DNA from: a virus
DNA: 45,804 nucleotides
Strand: one strand, 5' to 3'
Virus record (IMG/VR): IMGVR_UViG_3300041955_000279
Span: 1 to 45,804 of that record
Shown here: positions 15,462 to 25,028 of the stretch, one piece after another
Layout of the letters: the number at the start of each line of letters is the position of its first letter
Position numbering within the stretch: position 1 is the stretch's first letter
Position numbers and translations under genes: made by a program
Notes under the pieces: generated by a model
The model's input: the letters and a program-made list of their open reading frames with translations, nothing else
Database searches by the model: none
Told to the model about the DNA's origin: nothing

Positions 15462-16737
15462 GAATCAAGACGATTTACTCCTAACCCGAATTGCGGTCAG
15501 GAATGATCTGAAAGTCTCCGCACGTCTCTGCCGTATTCCTTTTCTGGTCCAGCCGGGCGCAACCTTCGGGCAATTTGTTCCCGATGGCACCGGCGACAGC
15601 ATGGGCACCGGCGGCGGCTCGATCTATGATGAGGGCGTCGCAACCCCCGTCTATTTCGTGCAGTCCTGTCAGGTCACCAAGGAAGCAGAATGGGCGACCG
15701 ACGCCGATGAAAAGGCGCTGGTCAATGTGTTCAAGGAAGAGTTCAAGACCAACCTGCGGGAGTTCCGCACCAACCTGGACGGTCTTGCGGCATCTTCGAG
15801 CGGTGCCGGCGATCTGGGATATGTGACGGTCAGCCCGCCAGCTTCGGTGGGCCAGAATTATCTCAACGTCTCCAACGCCAACAATTTTCGCGCGGGCTCG
15901 ACCTATCAGGTGCTTTCGAGCATCGGCGCGTCCCCTCGCGGGACCATCCTGATCCTTACCGCTGATCTGGCGAACAACATCATCTACCTGGTGGAAGTGC
16001 TCGGAGCTTATTACCCCTCTGGCACAACTGCCGGCGACATCCTGATCGTCTCGGGAGCCAGCGGCAGCGCGACGGCAACCTATTCGCCGGATCGCTATAC
16101 CACCGCCACCATCGCGGCATCGCTCAACGGCGTGCCCGCGCTCAATATCTCAAGCTCCACGGGTTCCTGGTTTGGCATCCCGCGATCCGCTTATCCGGGC
16201 GTGCTGAACTCGGAGTACGTCAATGGGGCGTCTCAGGCGCTCACGCCGCAATATATCCAACTCCTGCAATCTCTCGTGCAGCGCGCCAATGGTGCCGAGA
16301 ATGAGGAGATGGAAGAGTTCATCCTGACCACCAACGTGGATCAGGTGACCGCGTGGGAAAACCTGAGCCTTTATAGCACTTCCGGCGTGGCGACCGCCTT
16401 CGTCTCGCAAGAAGGTGCGGGCAAAGACGGCGATCGGCGCATGGACTATCTCAAGAAGGGCCGGATCAAGACCATCTCCGGCTATGAACTCATCACCAAC
16501 ATCAAGTCTCGGCCGGGACGGCTGGATTTCATGTCGCTGAAGTATTATTTCCGGATCGAGACCAAACCGGCCGCACTGTTCGATGTGGACGGCGTGACGG
16601 TGTTCCCGCTCTACGGCTCCGATGGCGGTGTGGCCCCGACGCAGGCATTTTACTTCGTCTGCGGCATGCAGCTCGCCATGAACAAGCCGCGTGGGACGGC
16701 CTATATCGATACGCTTAGTTTACCGGCAGGTTTTTGA
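15462..16737 (+). CDS. Major capsid protein, exon 2
   Basis: Exon 2 supplies residues 24-447. It begins NQDDLLLTRIAVRNDLKVSAR and continues with FLVQPGATFGQFVPDGTG, typical of a capsid N-arm and E-loop region, then beta-rich and helical parts (QYIQLLQSLVQRANGAENEE). Position after the portal and before a strong terminator, and the size of about 49 kDa, fit a HK97-fold coat protein. Without splicing, translation would need an internal start such as ATG 15601, losing the N-terminal 69 residues. The phage-encoded chaperonin may serve this protein. Confidence 0.85.
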
Positions 16738-16804
16738 AGTCTAAGAGTTAAAGTGACAAGCTCCGGACTGGATAGGATAGAAAGGGATCAACAGGAAGGC
16801 GCAA

Positions 16805-16834
16805 GGGCCTCGGAGCAATCCGGGGCCCTTTTTT
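16805..16834 (+). terminator. Rho-independent terminator after capsid gene
   Basis: GGGCCTCGG pairs with CCGGGGCCC around a 6-base loop, giving a 9-bp stem with one G-U pair, followed at once by six T. It lies 68 bp after the capsid stop and ends the high-level capsid transcript. Confidence 0.9.
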
Positions 16835-16858
16835 ATTGCTATATCGCTCCGGGAAATC

Positions 16859-16870
16859 CGTTCTATTCCA
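16859..16870 (+). promoter_or_regulatory. Recurrent 12-mer CGTTCTATTCCA (after capsid terminator)
   Basis: Exact copy 24 bp downstream of the capsid terminator and 2 bp before GTG 16873. A terminator followed by this element and then a gene start is the order expected for a new transcription unit. TTCTAT would occupy -12 to -7 if transcription began at the GTG. Confidence 0.6.
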
Positions 16871-16872
16871 AT

Positions 16873-17571
16873 GTGTTCGAGCGAAACGACATGTTCCCCG
16901 GCGCGCGCTTTGCGCCTCCGGAATACCAAGCGATCCTCATCAAATATGGCCGCAATCTTTTGGGCGAGAACATCTTTCGCCTCATCTGGCTCCCATCGCG
17001 CTGCTATTGGGCAGGCGGCTGGTGGGAGATCGAAGGCGAGTTCGGCTACAAGCGCCAGCCCAAGTATGGCGTCAAGAATCAGCGATGGGCGATTGAGAAG
17101 TGGTTGCCGCCTTCCACTTACGGCAGCCCGCAAATGTGGGATCAGAGCACGGCAAGCCGGGAAGGCTATCTTCAGGTCGGCCCATTTCCGGCGCGAGGGG
17201 AATACGAATGCGCTGCGGTCTTTTCAGTCGGTCAGGGGCCAGCAGGCTATGTTCCGTTGGAGCCTGGCACTGTGGATCTTCAGGCACGGCTCATTTATAA
17301 CGGACGCAGCCGCAGCCTTTGGGACATCCGCAACGCGCTTCGCTCCGATCAGGAGATGGAGTCACGCCGCAAGGACCGCGAATTTGATGAGATGTGGGAC
17401 AGTGTGCAACACAGCCGCAAGGGTATCACGCTTGGGCCTTCGGGCCATTATTCGGAAGAAAACGCCATCAACGAATACAAGCAGCGGTTGCTCGCGCGGC
17501 AGGATGCTTGGGTAGCGCAAGCCGATTTCCAAAAAGGTTTCGCACAGACGGAGGAAGAGAATGCCTCGTAA
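16873..17571 (+). CDS. Hypothetical virion protein
   Basis: The frame extends upstream to 16753, but that part contains the terminator, so I start it at GTG 16873; ATG 16891 is the alternative. The product of about 232 residues is rich in aromatic residues (WLPSRCYWAGGWWEIEGEFGYKR) and ends in a charged helical tail. No family recognised. Conserved placement after the capsid suggests a head or neck component. It overlaps the next gene by 11 bp. Confidence 0.7.
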   Translation: MFERNDMFPGARFAPPEYQAILIKYGRNLLGENIFRLIWLPSRCYWAGGWWEIEGEFGYKRQPKYGVKNQRWAIEKWLPPSTYGSPQMWDQSTASREGYLQVGPFPARGEYECAAVFSVGQGPAGYVPLEPGTVDLQARLIYNGRSRSLWDIRNALRSDQEMESRRKDREFDEMWDSVQHSRKGITLGPSGHYSEENAINEYKQRLLARQDAWVAQADFQKGFAQTEEENAS

Positions 17572-18346
17572 TGTCGCAAGTCCGGAACAGGCCGCATCGG
17601 CCCGTGAGCAAGTCAGGAATATTCCCAGCCAGAACAAATTCTCACGCACGCGACCAATGACGCGATCCGAACGCGAATTGATGCGTGTTCCGGTGGATGC
17701 GGTCTATATCTACAATTTGAGCCCGATCTGGAAATGGCAGAAGGATTTTCCCGGTCTTGGCAGCATCTCGATTTTCGCAACGCCGTGGCGCACGGCAAGC
17801 CAATTCAGCAGCGTGCCCAAGGTCTATAGTGACGCAATCGCACTGGAGCGCCGCATGGTGCGCACCTACGACGGCGGTAATCGCATCCTGAAGCAGATGA
17901 CTGAAAATCCCATAGAAATTGCCGAGGATGTCTTGTGCTGCTCGACGGAGTTCCCCGGACGCCCCGAAAACAATCTGACGCTCTATGGCTGCTTCTACAC
18001 CATCGGCAAGCCCATCGAAGAATTTTCGCCCAAGGAACGGCAGGAAATCCTCGATGATGCCGAGTTCAAGCACATTAATAAGTGCCATGAGTTCGTAGCG
18101 CAGGGAGATGCCCTCGCGGATGGGATATTCAAGCCTGTCGAGGTCCACAAGCGATGCGCGTTGTTCCTCGGAGAAGAGCGGGATTGGGTCGCGCGTCGCG
18201 GCAAGCTCACGGCCACCGATGAATGCCCCTTCTGCGGTTATGACAACAAGCGCGGCGTCTCCAAATGCCGCAATTGCCATGAAGTCATCGATCCGGTCAA
18301 GTATGCCGAGCAGCAGGCGGCTTTGAAGGGGAAGAAGGCTTCCTAA
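17561..18346 (+). CDS. Hypothetical protein with C-terminal zinc ribbon
   Basis: The 261-residue protein has a mixed alpha/beta body with the hydrophobic segment AVYIYNLSPIWKW and ends in a clear four-Cys zinc ribbon (CPFCGYDNKRGVSKCRNC, about residues 223-240). I do not recognise the body. Its place between capsid and adaptor genes suggests a neck or head role; the ribbon is unusual in such proteins and may have been acquired for DNA or protein contact. Confidence 0.7.
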   Translation: MPRNVASPEQAASAREQVRNIPSQNKFSRTRPMTRSERELMRVPVDAVYIYNLSPIWKWQKDFPGLGSISIFATPWRTASQFSSVPKVYSDAIALERRMVRTYDGGNRILKQMTENPIEIAEDVLCCSTEFPGRPENNLTLYGCFYTIGKPIEEFSPKERQEILDDAEFKHINKCHEFVAQGDALADGIFKPVEVHKRCALFLGEERDWVARRGKLTATDECPFCGYDNKRGVSKCRNCHEVIDPVKYAEQQAALKGKKAS

Positions 18347-18347
18347 G

Positions 18348-18359
18348 CGTTCTATTTCA
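18348..18359 (+). promoter_or_regulatory. Recurrent 12-mer variant (adaptor gene)
   Basis: CGTTCTATTTCA fills the 15-bp gap between the zinc-ribbon gene and the adaptor gene, 2 bp before the GTG start. No Shine-Dalgarno sequence lies in the usual window. Spacing is identical to the copy at 16859. Confidence 0.6.
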
Positions 18360-18361
18360 GT

Positions 18362-19132
18362 GTGGCGATCGCTCCTTCAATTCCCTACGATACTGCCGAA
18401 TCGATCCTGAACGAAGCGCGGGCGATTTCTGCTGATGCCGCGACGGCTAATGGACTCGCAGGCGATATCCTCAACGACGGCCAACCATATGTCTTTCCGA
18501 TCCTGCAAAAGTGTTACCGGCGCTTGCAGGATGAGCTGATCTCCAAGGGCGTCGAGACTTACTCCAAGTACGGCGAAATCTACAACATCACGCCGACGCA
18601 GACCGGTAATCCCCGCATCAATGTGACGATTTCCTACTTGGGATATTGGGATGGTTACCGCGTTTGGCCCAATATCACGCTCCCTGCCGACATGATCAAG
18701 CCGCTGGAACTTTGGGAATGCTATCCGGGAGAAAGTGCTTGGAAGCCGATGCGGCCAGTCTCGGATTCGATCTCTTCGCGGCCCACCACAAACCGCTTCA
18801 ATGTCTGGGACTTCGAGCAAGACATTTTGTCGATGCCGGGATCCTCGCAGACTTCCAACCTAAAAATGAAGTACCTGCTCTATGCGCCCGATCTGACCGG
18901 CCCTAATTCCCAGGCTCTTGTCGTTCATTGCCAAAGCGCGCTTGCCAACAAAATGGTCGCGCAGGTCAGCAAGATGCTCGGCGGCTTGGAGATGGCTCAG
19001 GCATTCGAGGCAGATGCGCAGAAAGACATCGACATGATCGTGAACCGCACCGCCCGTAAGGAAGCATATCAGGCGTTCCAGCGGAGACCGTTTCGCAGCC
19101 GGGGCCGCGGGCGCGGGAGAGGTGCGTATTGA
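18362..19132 (+). CDS. Head-to-tail adaptor-like protein
   Basis: The 256-residue protein starts with a helical bundle pattern (ESILNEARAISADAATANG, ILQKCYRRLQDELISKGVE) and has a central beta domain, similar in layout to podovirus adaptor or connector proteins that bind below the portal. The C-terminus is extremely Arg/Gly-rich (RRPFRSRGRGRGRGAY), suggesting nucleic acid contact inside the DNA channel. The start is GTG 18362, directly after the 12-mer. The family call is by layout and position, not by a motif. Confidence 0.6.
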   Translation: MAIAPSIPYDTAESILNEARAISADAATANGLAGDILNDGQPYVFPILQKCYRRLQDELISKGVETYSKYGEIYNITPTQTGNPRINVTISYLGYWDGYRVWPNITLPADMIKPLELWECYPGESAWKPMRPVSDSISSRPTTNRFNVWDFEQDILSMPGSSQTSNLKMKYLLYAPDLTGPNSQALVVHCQSALANKMVAQVSKMLGGLEMAQAFEADAQKDIDMIVNRTARKEAYQAFQRRPFRSRGRGRGRGAY

Positions 19133-19794
19133 GCGGCCCATCTCTTTTCAGTTGGATTGATGTAATTCAGAACTCCATCGGGCAGGTTCTTCCCAATGTC
19201 ACTGTGACTGTGCTGGCGGGGACCGTCGGCGGATCAAGCGGCGTAAACACCACAAACCAGCCCGGCACGCCGCTGGCGACGATTTACTCCGATCCTTATG
19301 GCGCCGATCCGATCAACCAATCGACAAGTCCGCTCAATACTTCTGCGGGGAATGGGCAGTTTCAGTTCTGGGCACCGGCAGGCTATTACGTCATTCAGGC
19401 CTACGGCCCTGGAATCCAAGGCCAGTTGGTATTTGGAATTTGCCTCGGAGGATCAGGCGGCGGCGGGGGCGGCGGAAGCACGGCACTACTATTCAATCTC
19501 CCGGCAGAAAACGCGAACTTCACTGCGGCGATCGCAACGGGAAACAATCCGACCAATTACTACCAGGTCACCACCGGAAGCAGCAAGATCGTTGCGCAGC
19601 TTCCTTCTGCAATAGGAATCGCCGGGCAATCTGTTTTGTTCCAGAAAATAGATTCGGGATCAGGACGTGTTTCCGTTACGCCAGTAGGGGGGCAAACTAC
19701 CGGCGGTCTGACGAGTTTCAGTTTGACAGCACAATATCAGTTCGTGGGATTGGTGAGCGATGGGACGAATTGGCAAATATTTAGCCGCAATTAG
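19129..19794 (+). CDS. Fibre-like protein with poly-Gly hinge
   Basis: The 221-residue protein starts at TTG 19129, overlapping the adaptor stop. The N-terminal domain is a small beta sandwich of the carboxypeptidase-regulatory type (LPNVTVTVLAG, FQFWAPAGYYVIQAYGPG). A hinge of consecutive glycines (GGSGGGGGGGS, about 104-114) leads to a second beta domain with VGLVSDGTNWQIFSRN, a common ending of phage fibre and capsid-decoration domains. Probably part of the tail fibre network. Confidence 0.65.
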   Translation: MSGPSLFSWIDVIQNSIGQVLPNVTVTVLAGTVGGSSGVNTTNQPGTPLATIYSDPYGADPINQSTSPLNTSAGNGQFQFWAPAGYYVIQAYGPGIQGQLVFGICLGGSGGGGGGGSTALLFNLPAENANFTAAIATGNNPTNYYQVTTGSSKIVAQLPSAIGIAGQSVLFQKIDSGSGRVSVTPVGGQTTGGLTSFSLTAQYQFVGLVSDGTNWQIFSRN

Positions 19795-21955
19795 CCTGCT
19801 TCTGATCGGGACTTCTCTGCACGCCCAGGTCTCGCAGCAGCCTGCTGCGGTAGGCACAAGCAATACGGCTTATAACGCGCAAAACGATGGGACGACTGAT
19901 GATGCTGCGGCAAATACGGCTTGTATCAATGGGTTAGTAGCTTCTGGGGGAACTTGCATCCTCGGAAGCAATACGCTATGGACCCCTCCTGCATCATGGA
20001 CCTCTTCTGGTTTTTGGACAAATATTAGCCTACAAGGGCTGATGACGGTAAAGACAAATCCATTTAGCATCACTCAGACCGGGATGGAGATTAATTGCGA
20101 ACTACCCAGATTGCGCAGTCCAATCTTTGCATTTAGTACCGGATCGTCATGCTTAATCGAGCCAGCGACACCTACTTCGCCCAGTCCCGTGCTGAACATC
20201 ACTACTTCAAGCGAAGCCACTGCGATAAACGATATATCTATCGGCGGTTTCAACAATGCAGGAATCTACGATGCCGGAATCGACTCACACTTCAACAATG
20301 TGTTCGTCCAAGCGAACGCTTCGGGGGCTCTGCTTTATGAATCCGAGCGTGGTTCGGGAGCGGGTTCGACGGGAGATTTCGGGAAATACTTCCACGGCGG
20401 AGTCTTTGTTCAAAGCGGAATTACGACAAACCAGCCCTGCATGTTATTCCATACCACCGGAACAGGCGATTTTTTTGAAACCTTTTGCGATGGCGGAGGG
20501 ATTTTTGACGAAACCGCTTTAGCGCCATCGGCGGGATCATACTGCGGGGTAAGAACGTATTTCCAAACCTTGCAGGAGAACGTCCCGGCATGGACAACGC
20601 CCAATGCGGCATACCACACCTACGATGTAACTGGCTGCACATTCACATCAGAGCTATATATAAATGCCCAGCAAGCCGATTCAGCTGACAGCAATGCCCC
20701 CTTAATCAATGTGACTAACACCGGCGCCGGTTCAGGTCAGGTGCAAAATACCGTGATTATGGGCGGCTTTCCTAGTGGCCCGCTATTCCACGTAGACCCA
20801 GCGGCGAGCGTGGCCGGAACGACGTTGATAAACCCAGCCACAGGCCCGGTAGGTCTTTTTGCAAAGAATACTGCCGGCTTAAATTCCATGCTTCTGAGTG
20901 GCACCATGTTCAATAACGGAGGATACAACGGGTTTGCCACGGGTGTTCCGGTGGGTGCCAGTGCCGTAGCATTAGCCGAACCGTATCTGTTTAATTGCAC
21001 GGCTTCCAATTCTGGGGGATCGCTTGCGGCTGGAACTTATTTCGTGTTAGCCGCTTATTACGACATGAGCGGACCGCCAACGGTATTCCAGGGCCAGGAC
21101 AGCAGCGAAATCGGCCCACTGACTACTACAGGGTCAAGCGGTTCGATTTCCTGCACTTGGACCCCTTCCACAAACACAATCATCGGCGGTATCTACATTT
21201 TCACCGGATCAAGTCCTTCGCGCGAGAACGTCAAGTATGACACCACCAACAGCGGCTCCTACACCATCACCAGTGCGGGTGTGACTGGATACCCCACGCA
21301 ACTTGCACCAGACCCCAAGACAGCCGCGTTCACTACGATGTTCGGAAAATTGGGCGGCGGTGGTTTTAGGCCAACGGTTGATTACACTGGAACTGATGAT
21401 TGTGTTGCTTTCGGAAAAGAAGGATGCACGACAGACACCACGCCGGGAGACGTGCAGATATCTAACAAGCTCACAGCTGGATCAGAAGATTTGTCCGCGG
21501 CCACGGCCTTCTTGCCGCCATCGGGAACTTCTCTTCCGGCAACCTGCACGGTCGGGCAAGTGTTTTTAAAAACGAATGCCACTGCTGGACAGAACTGGTA
21601 TTTCTGCACATCAACAAACACCTGGACGCAGCAACTCAATAACGGCGGCGGGACGCAAAACGTCTACACGGGCACGCTCAGTCTTGGAACCTCAAAGATT
21701 ACTGCAGGAACCTGCGCGACCACTGCGACGGCGACAGCGACTGGAGCAAATGAATCCACAGACAACGTGATCATGAACACGTCGGCGGCAATCAAGGGCG
21801 TAACCGGATACTTTCCTGCCACGTCAGGTGCCGGAACTTTGACGCTCTATCCTCCTTACATTACATCGAACACGGTGAACGTCGATGAGTGCAACTGGAC
21901 CTTGAACGACATCACTCCGGGAGGCGTGACGCTCACCTTCCACGTGATCCGATGA
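19760..21955 (+). CDS. Secreted-type fibre/spike protein with signal peptide
   Basis: The 731-residue protein starts at ATG 19760 inside the end of the previous gene. It opens with a textbook signal peptide (KYLAAISLLLIGTSLHA, cleavage before Gln). A pectate-lyase-like start follows (NDGTTDDAAANTACINGLVASGG) with beta-helix repeats, and the C-terminal part has Gly/Thr-rich Ig-like segments. The layout is that of a tail spike, but the signal peptide would send it to the periplasm. It may be a phage adhesin that is really exported, or one captured from a host surface protein. Confidence 0.7.
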   Translation: MGRIGKYLAAISLLLIGTSLHAQVSQQPAAVGTSNTAYNAQNDGTTDDAAANTACINGLVASGGTCILGSNTLWTPPASWTSSGFWTNISLQGLMTVKTNPFSITQTGMEINCELPRLRSPIFAFSTGSSCLIEPATPTSPSPVLNITTSSEATAINDISIGGFNNAGIYDAGIDSHFNNVFVQANASGALLYESERGSGAGSTGDFGKYFHGGVFVQSGITTNQPCMLFHTTGTGDFFETFCDGGGIFDETALAPSAGSYCGVRTYFQTLQENVPAWTTPNAAYHTYDVTGCTFTSELYINAQQADSADSNAPLINVTNTGAGSGQVQNTVIMGGFPSGPLFHVDPAASVAGTTLINPATGPVGLFAKNTAGLNSMLLSGTMFNNGGYNGFATGVPVGASAVALAEPYLFNCTASNSGGSLAAGTYFVLAAYYDMSGPPTVFQGQDSSEIGPLTTTGSSGSISCTWTPSTNTIIGGIYIFTGSSPSRENVKYDTTNSGSYTITSAGVTGYPTQLAPDPKTAAFTTMFGKLGGGGFRPTVDYTGTDDCVAFGKEGCTTDTTPGDVQISNKLTAGSEDLSAATAFLPPSGTSLPATCTVGQVFLKTNATAGQNWYFCTSTNTWTQQLNNGGGTQNVYTGTLSLGTSKITAGTCATTATATATGANESTDNVIMNTSAAIKGVTGYFPATSGAGTLTLYPPYITSNTVNVDECNWTLNDITPGGVTLTFHVIR

Positions 21956-24813
21956 GGAAACTCCTAAACTACGCGGTCTCTTCTGCGGCTGTCTTGATGC
22001 TGTTCGCTGTTCTCCGTCTTCTCGCGGCCACGAATGCGGTCTACATTTCGCAGTCAGGAGGCGGCGCCGGGACAAGCTGCGGATCAGCGCAAGCAGCCTC
22101 TTATTTCAACAATTCAGGAAACTGGAGCGCGTCACCAACGGGAATTCAGATTGGACCTGGCACCACAGTCCATATTTGCGGGACAATCACGACCACACTC
22201 ACATTTCAGGGCAGCGGAGTCTCGGGAAATGTGATCACGCTTTTGGCTGAATCTGGTGCAGCTCTGTCACAACCTGCAGGGAACCTCGTCAACCTGAATG
22301 GCCAAGGCTACCTACTGCTCGACGGTGGCACAAATGGCGTGATGCAGAACACCGCTAACGGCGAGAATCTGTCCTACCACACGCCCACACAGGCAATCCA
22401 AGCCAGTGGCGCAAGCAACATCGAAGTCCGCAACTGGACGATGAGCAATATGTACGTGGCCGTGGCGCCCAATACCAACACGGTCAACTCAGGCTTTGAT
22501 GAAGGCCTGTCAAGTTGCTACTCCGCCAACGGCTACGGCGGAACGATCTCCATTCACGACAATGTAATGCACGATAACGGCTGGTGCGTCACGATGGGCG
22601 ACCCTTCATTTGGGGCGGTCGTGAACGTGTACAACAACAACGTCTACAACACAAATCACTGCTTCACGGTGAATTCAGCCGAAGCTGCGGCGACCATTTC
22701 AATTCACGATAATCAGTGCCACGACACGGCGAATTGGGACAGCTACAACGACTCCTACCACCACGACGGGGTTCACATCTTCTCCGGTTCACAACCCGGC
22801 TCGTCCTGGGCGATCTACAATAATTATTTCTACGGTAACTGGGGCGCGAACAATACGGCGCATATTTTCACCGAGGACACTCCGTACAATGTGACCATCT
22901 TCAACAACGTGTTCGTCCAATACCCCGGCGACGTGCTGAACGACGGCTTCATCGCAATGGAGAACGGATCATCGTATAACGCCCACCTCTTCAACAATGT
23001 ATTCGTTGGCGACGGCACGACCGCGGGCCTACCGTTTGGGATACGTATTACCAGCAGCGGCGGGGCGATCATCGAGAACAACGCCTTCAACAGTCTTAAC
23101 AATTTCATAAGCCTTCCATCTGGATTTTTGGGGGTAGTGGATTACAACCAATACGGAATACAAACCGCACTCGGTGGAAATGGTGCATTCAATTGGGAAG
23201 CCTCCGGAGGAACGAACAGTTTCTCCACGTGGCAATCGGAATGCGGTTGCGACTCGGACAGTGCATGGAATATGAGCGGTATCGGCATCGGGTCCACCGG
23301 CCAGCCCCTGAGCGGATCGCCACTGATCGGCGCCGGTCTCAACCTGACCTCCTTGATGATCACGGCTCTGGATGCGGGAACCACGGCCGGAAGGACAGTC
23401 ACACCTACCGCGCAACCTTCTATGGGCTCCTGGACCGTCGGCGCCTACGGCTCGACGGCTTCCGCAGTGCCGATCGTGTCGCTCTCACCCACGCCCACGC
23501 TTGCCTTTGGCAGCATCAATACGATGGCCACGGCTTCTCTGACGGAGACGCTGAGCAATATCGGGAGCGCGACACTCACGGGAAGCATTGCGATCACCAC
23601 GGGCACCTATTTCAGCATCACGGGCGGGACGTGCAGTACAACCATGCTTTCCGTCGCGGCTTCCGGTTCCTGCACCGTAATTGTCCAATTCGCGCCGACT
23701 GTCGCCGCGGCAGAGACAGATCATCTCATCTTCACCACGAATGCAGCGACATCTCCCGATTCGATTACGCTGACCGGAACAGGTGTCGCCACGGCGCCAG
23801 TCGTAAGTTTGAATCACGCAACACTGGCATTTGGAAACGTGACCGACGGAAGCAGCGGAAGCCTTACCGAAACTCTGACAAACAACGGCAATGCGACCAT
23901 GACGGGCTCCGTCGCCGTTACAACAGGAACGTACTACTCGATCACCGGAGGAACTTGCAATACGTCGAGCCTTTCGGTATCGGCAAGCGGAAGCTGTACG
24001 GTCATCGTCCAATATGCGCCCACGGTTGCGCGATCAGTGGCGATAGATGCTGTCGGCCCCTCTTCGGCAGGCCAAGGCTGTATCTTCGCCGGGGGATGGA
24101 CCGGACCTGTTACCTGCACCTGGGCACATACGATTGGCTCTGGGGCCAATCCGTTGATTGTCGGGGTAAACATGGGCATTCTCCCAGATAGCTGCTGCGC
24201 TGCATCCGTGACCTATGACGGCATGAACATGCTGGCTGTCCCCAGTAGTATCGTCCATGCCAATGCCACGAACGCGGGATACCTGCAAGAATTTGAAATG
24301 ATTAATCCGCCCAGCGGGACGCATAACGTGGTGGTGACGATCGCTGGGAGTTCGGCTTCACAGCTTACCGTGGTTGGCGGTTCGATCTCGTTCAAAGGCT
24401 CGTATGGACCGACCATTCTTTCTTCTGCTACCGGCCAGAACAATTTAGCCACCATCACCGCGACAGGCGGTACAGCCTCGGGACTATTCGAAGCGATGGC
24501 CGCGGCCGGCAGTGCGCTTTCCGCACCGACACAGACCGGCCAGTGGCTGAACAATTACAGCGGGTCAAGCGGAGCAGGGAACGCGGGAATGCAGACGGCC
24601 ACTGCCGGTGTCAATTCGATATTCAGCTATTCGATCCTGCCTTCTGCCGACTATTGGGGAATCCTGAGCGTTCTAATTGCCCCAGGGGATGGGGATACGC
24701 TTGTCTTCACAACGAACGCGGCGAGCAGCCCGGACACGGTGGTTCTGACAGGGACAGGAACGGCCGCGAGCATCGCATCACCGACGAATTTGCAGATTTT
24801 CGAGTTGCAATGA
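21952..24813 (+). CDS. Secreted beta-helix protein with Ig-like choice-of-anchor-D repeats
   Basis: Start ATG 21952 overlaps the previous stop (ATGA); an earlier in-frame start lies inside the previous gene. The 953-residue product has a signal peptide or anchor (MRKLLNYAVSSAAVLMLFAV) and a right-handed parallel beta helix (about 40-480) with repeated ISIHDNxxHD and IxNNYFYG steps. Two Ig-like choice-of-anchor-D domains follow, each with LAFG..., TGTYxSITGGTC and SGSCTVIVQ. The second is interrupted by a domain of about 210 residues (RSVAIDAVG to LSVLIAPG) before its last strands (DTLVFTTNAASSPD) resume. Such domains are typical of surface proteins of Acidobacteriota-like hosts. Likely role: binding or degrading glycans. 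Confidence 0.75.
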   Translation: MRKLLNYAVSSAAVLMLFAVLRLLAATNAVYISQSGGGAGTSCGSAQAASYFNNSGNWSASPTGIQIGPGTTVHICGTITTTLTFQGSGVSGNVITLLAESGAALSQPAGNLVNLNGQGYLLLDGGTNGVMQNTANGENLSYHTPTQAIQASGASNIEVRNWTMSNMYVAVAPNTNTVNSGFDEGLSSCYSANGYGGTISIHDNVMHDNGWCVTMGDPSFGAVVNVYNNNVYNTNHCFTVNSAEAAATISIHDNQCHDTANWDSYNDSYHHDGVHIFSGSQPGSSWAIYNNYFYGNWGANNTAHIFTEDTPYNVTIFNNVFVQYPGDVLNDGFIAMENGSSYNAHLFNNVFVGDGTTAGLPFGIRITSSGGAIIENNAFNSLNNFISLPSGFLGVVDYNQYGIQTALGGNGAFNWEASGGTNSFSTWQSECGCDSDSAWNMSGIGIGSTGQPLSGSPLIGAGLNLTSLMITALDAGTTAGRTVTPTAQPSMGSWTVGAYGSTASAVPIVSLSPTPTLAFGSINTMATASLTETLSNIGSATLTGSIAITTGTYFSITGGTCSTTMLSVAASGSCTVIVQFAPTVAAAETDHLIFTTNAATSPDSITLTGTGVATAPVVSLNHATLAFGNVTDGSSGSLTETLTNNGNATMTGSVAVTTGTYYSITGGTCNTSSLSVSASGSCTVIVQYAPTVARSVAIDAVGPSSAGQGCIFAGGWTGPVTCTWAHTIGSGANPLIVGVNMGILPDSCCAASVTYDGMNMLAVPSSIVHANATNAGYLQEFEMINPPSGTHNVVVTIAGSSASQLTVVGGSISFKGSYGPTILSSATGQNNLATITATGGTASGLFEAMAAAGSALSAPTQTGQWLNNYSGSSGAGNAGMQTATAGVNSIFSYSILPSADYWGILSVLIAPGDGDTLVFTTNAASSPDTVVLTGTGTAASIASPTNLQIFELQ

Positions 24814-25028
24814 AGTGCCACTTTTGCCAAGGAGAGGCCAAACATGAGATACGCAAAATCCGCCTATGCTGCATTCACTATAAAGAGGCTCTGGCGCATT
24901 CCGCTGATGTTGCTGCCGATTTTCCTGCTGCTATTCTGGCCTTCTTCCGGCTTGCGGGCTCAATCTGGGCACAACATCAGCCTCACGTGGACTGCCGGGA
25001 CCACCGGAACCGCACCCACCGGATATAA
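24810..25028 (+). CDS. Possible small Cys/His protein overlapping the FN3 gene
   Basis: ATG 24810 overlaps the preceding stop exactly (ATGA) and opens a 72-codon frame beginning MKCHFCQGEAKHEIRKIRLC, a zinc-finger-like start (CxxC...CCxxH). The second half overlaps the FN3 gene's signal-peptide region in another frame and looks less natural. It may be a short coupled gene, or the remnant of one overprinted by the FN3 gene. Confidence 0.3.
   Translation: MKCHFCQGEAKHEIRKIRLCCIHYKEALAHSADVAADFPAAILAFFRLAGSIWAQHQPHVDCRDHRNRTHRI

Noticed and set aside
16753-16872. N-terminal extension of the gene after the capsid
   Set aside because: The frame is open, but it contains the rho-independent terminator and the 12-mer, so it is very unlikely to be translated.
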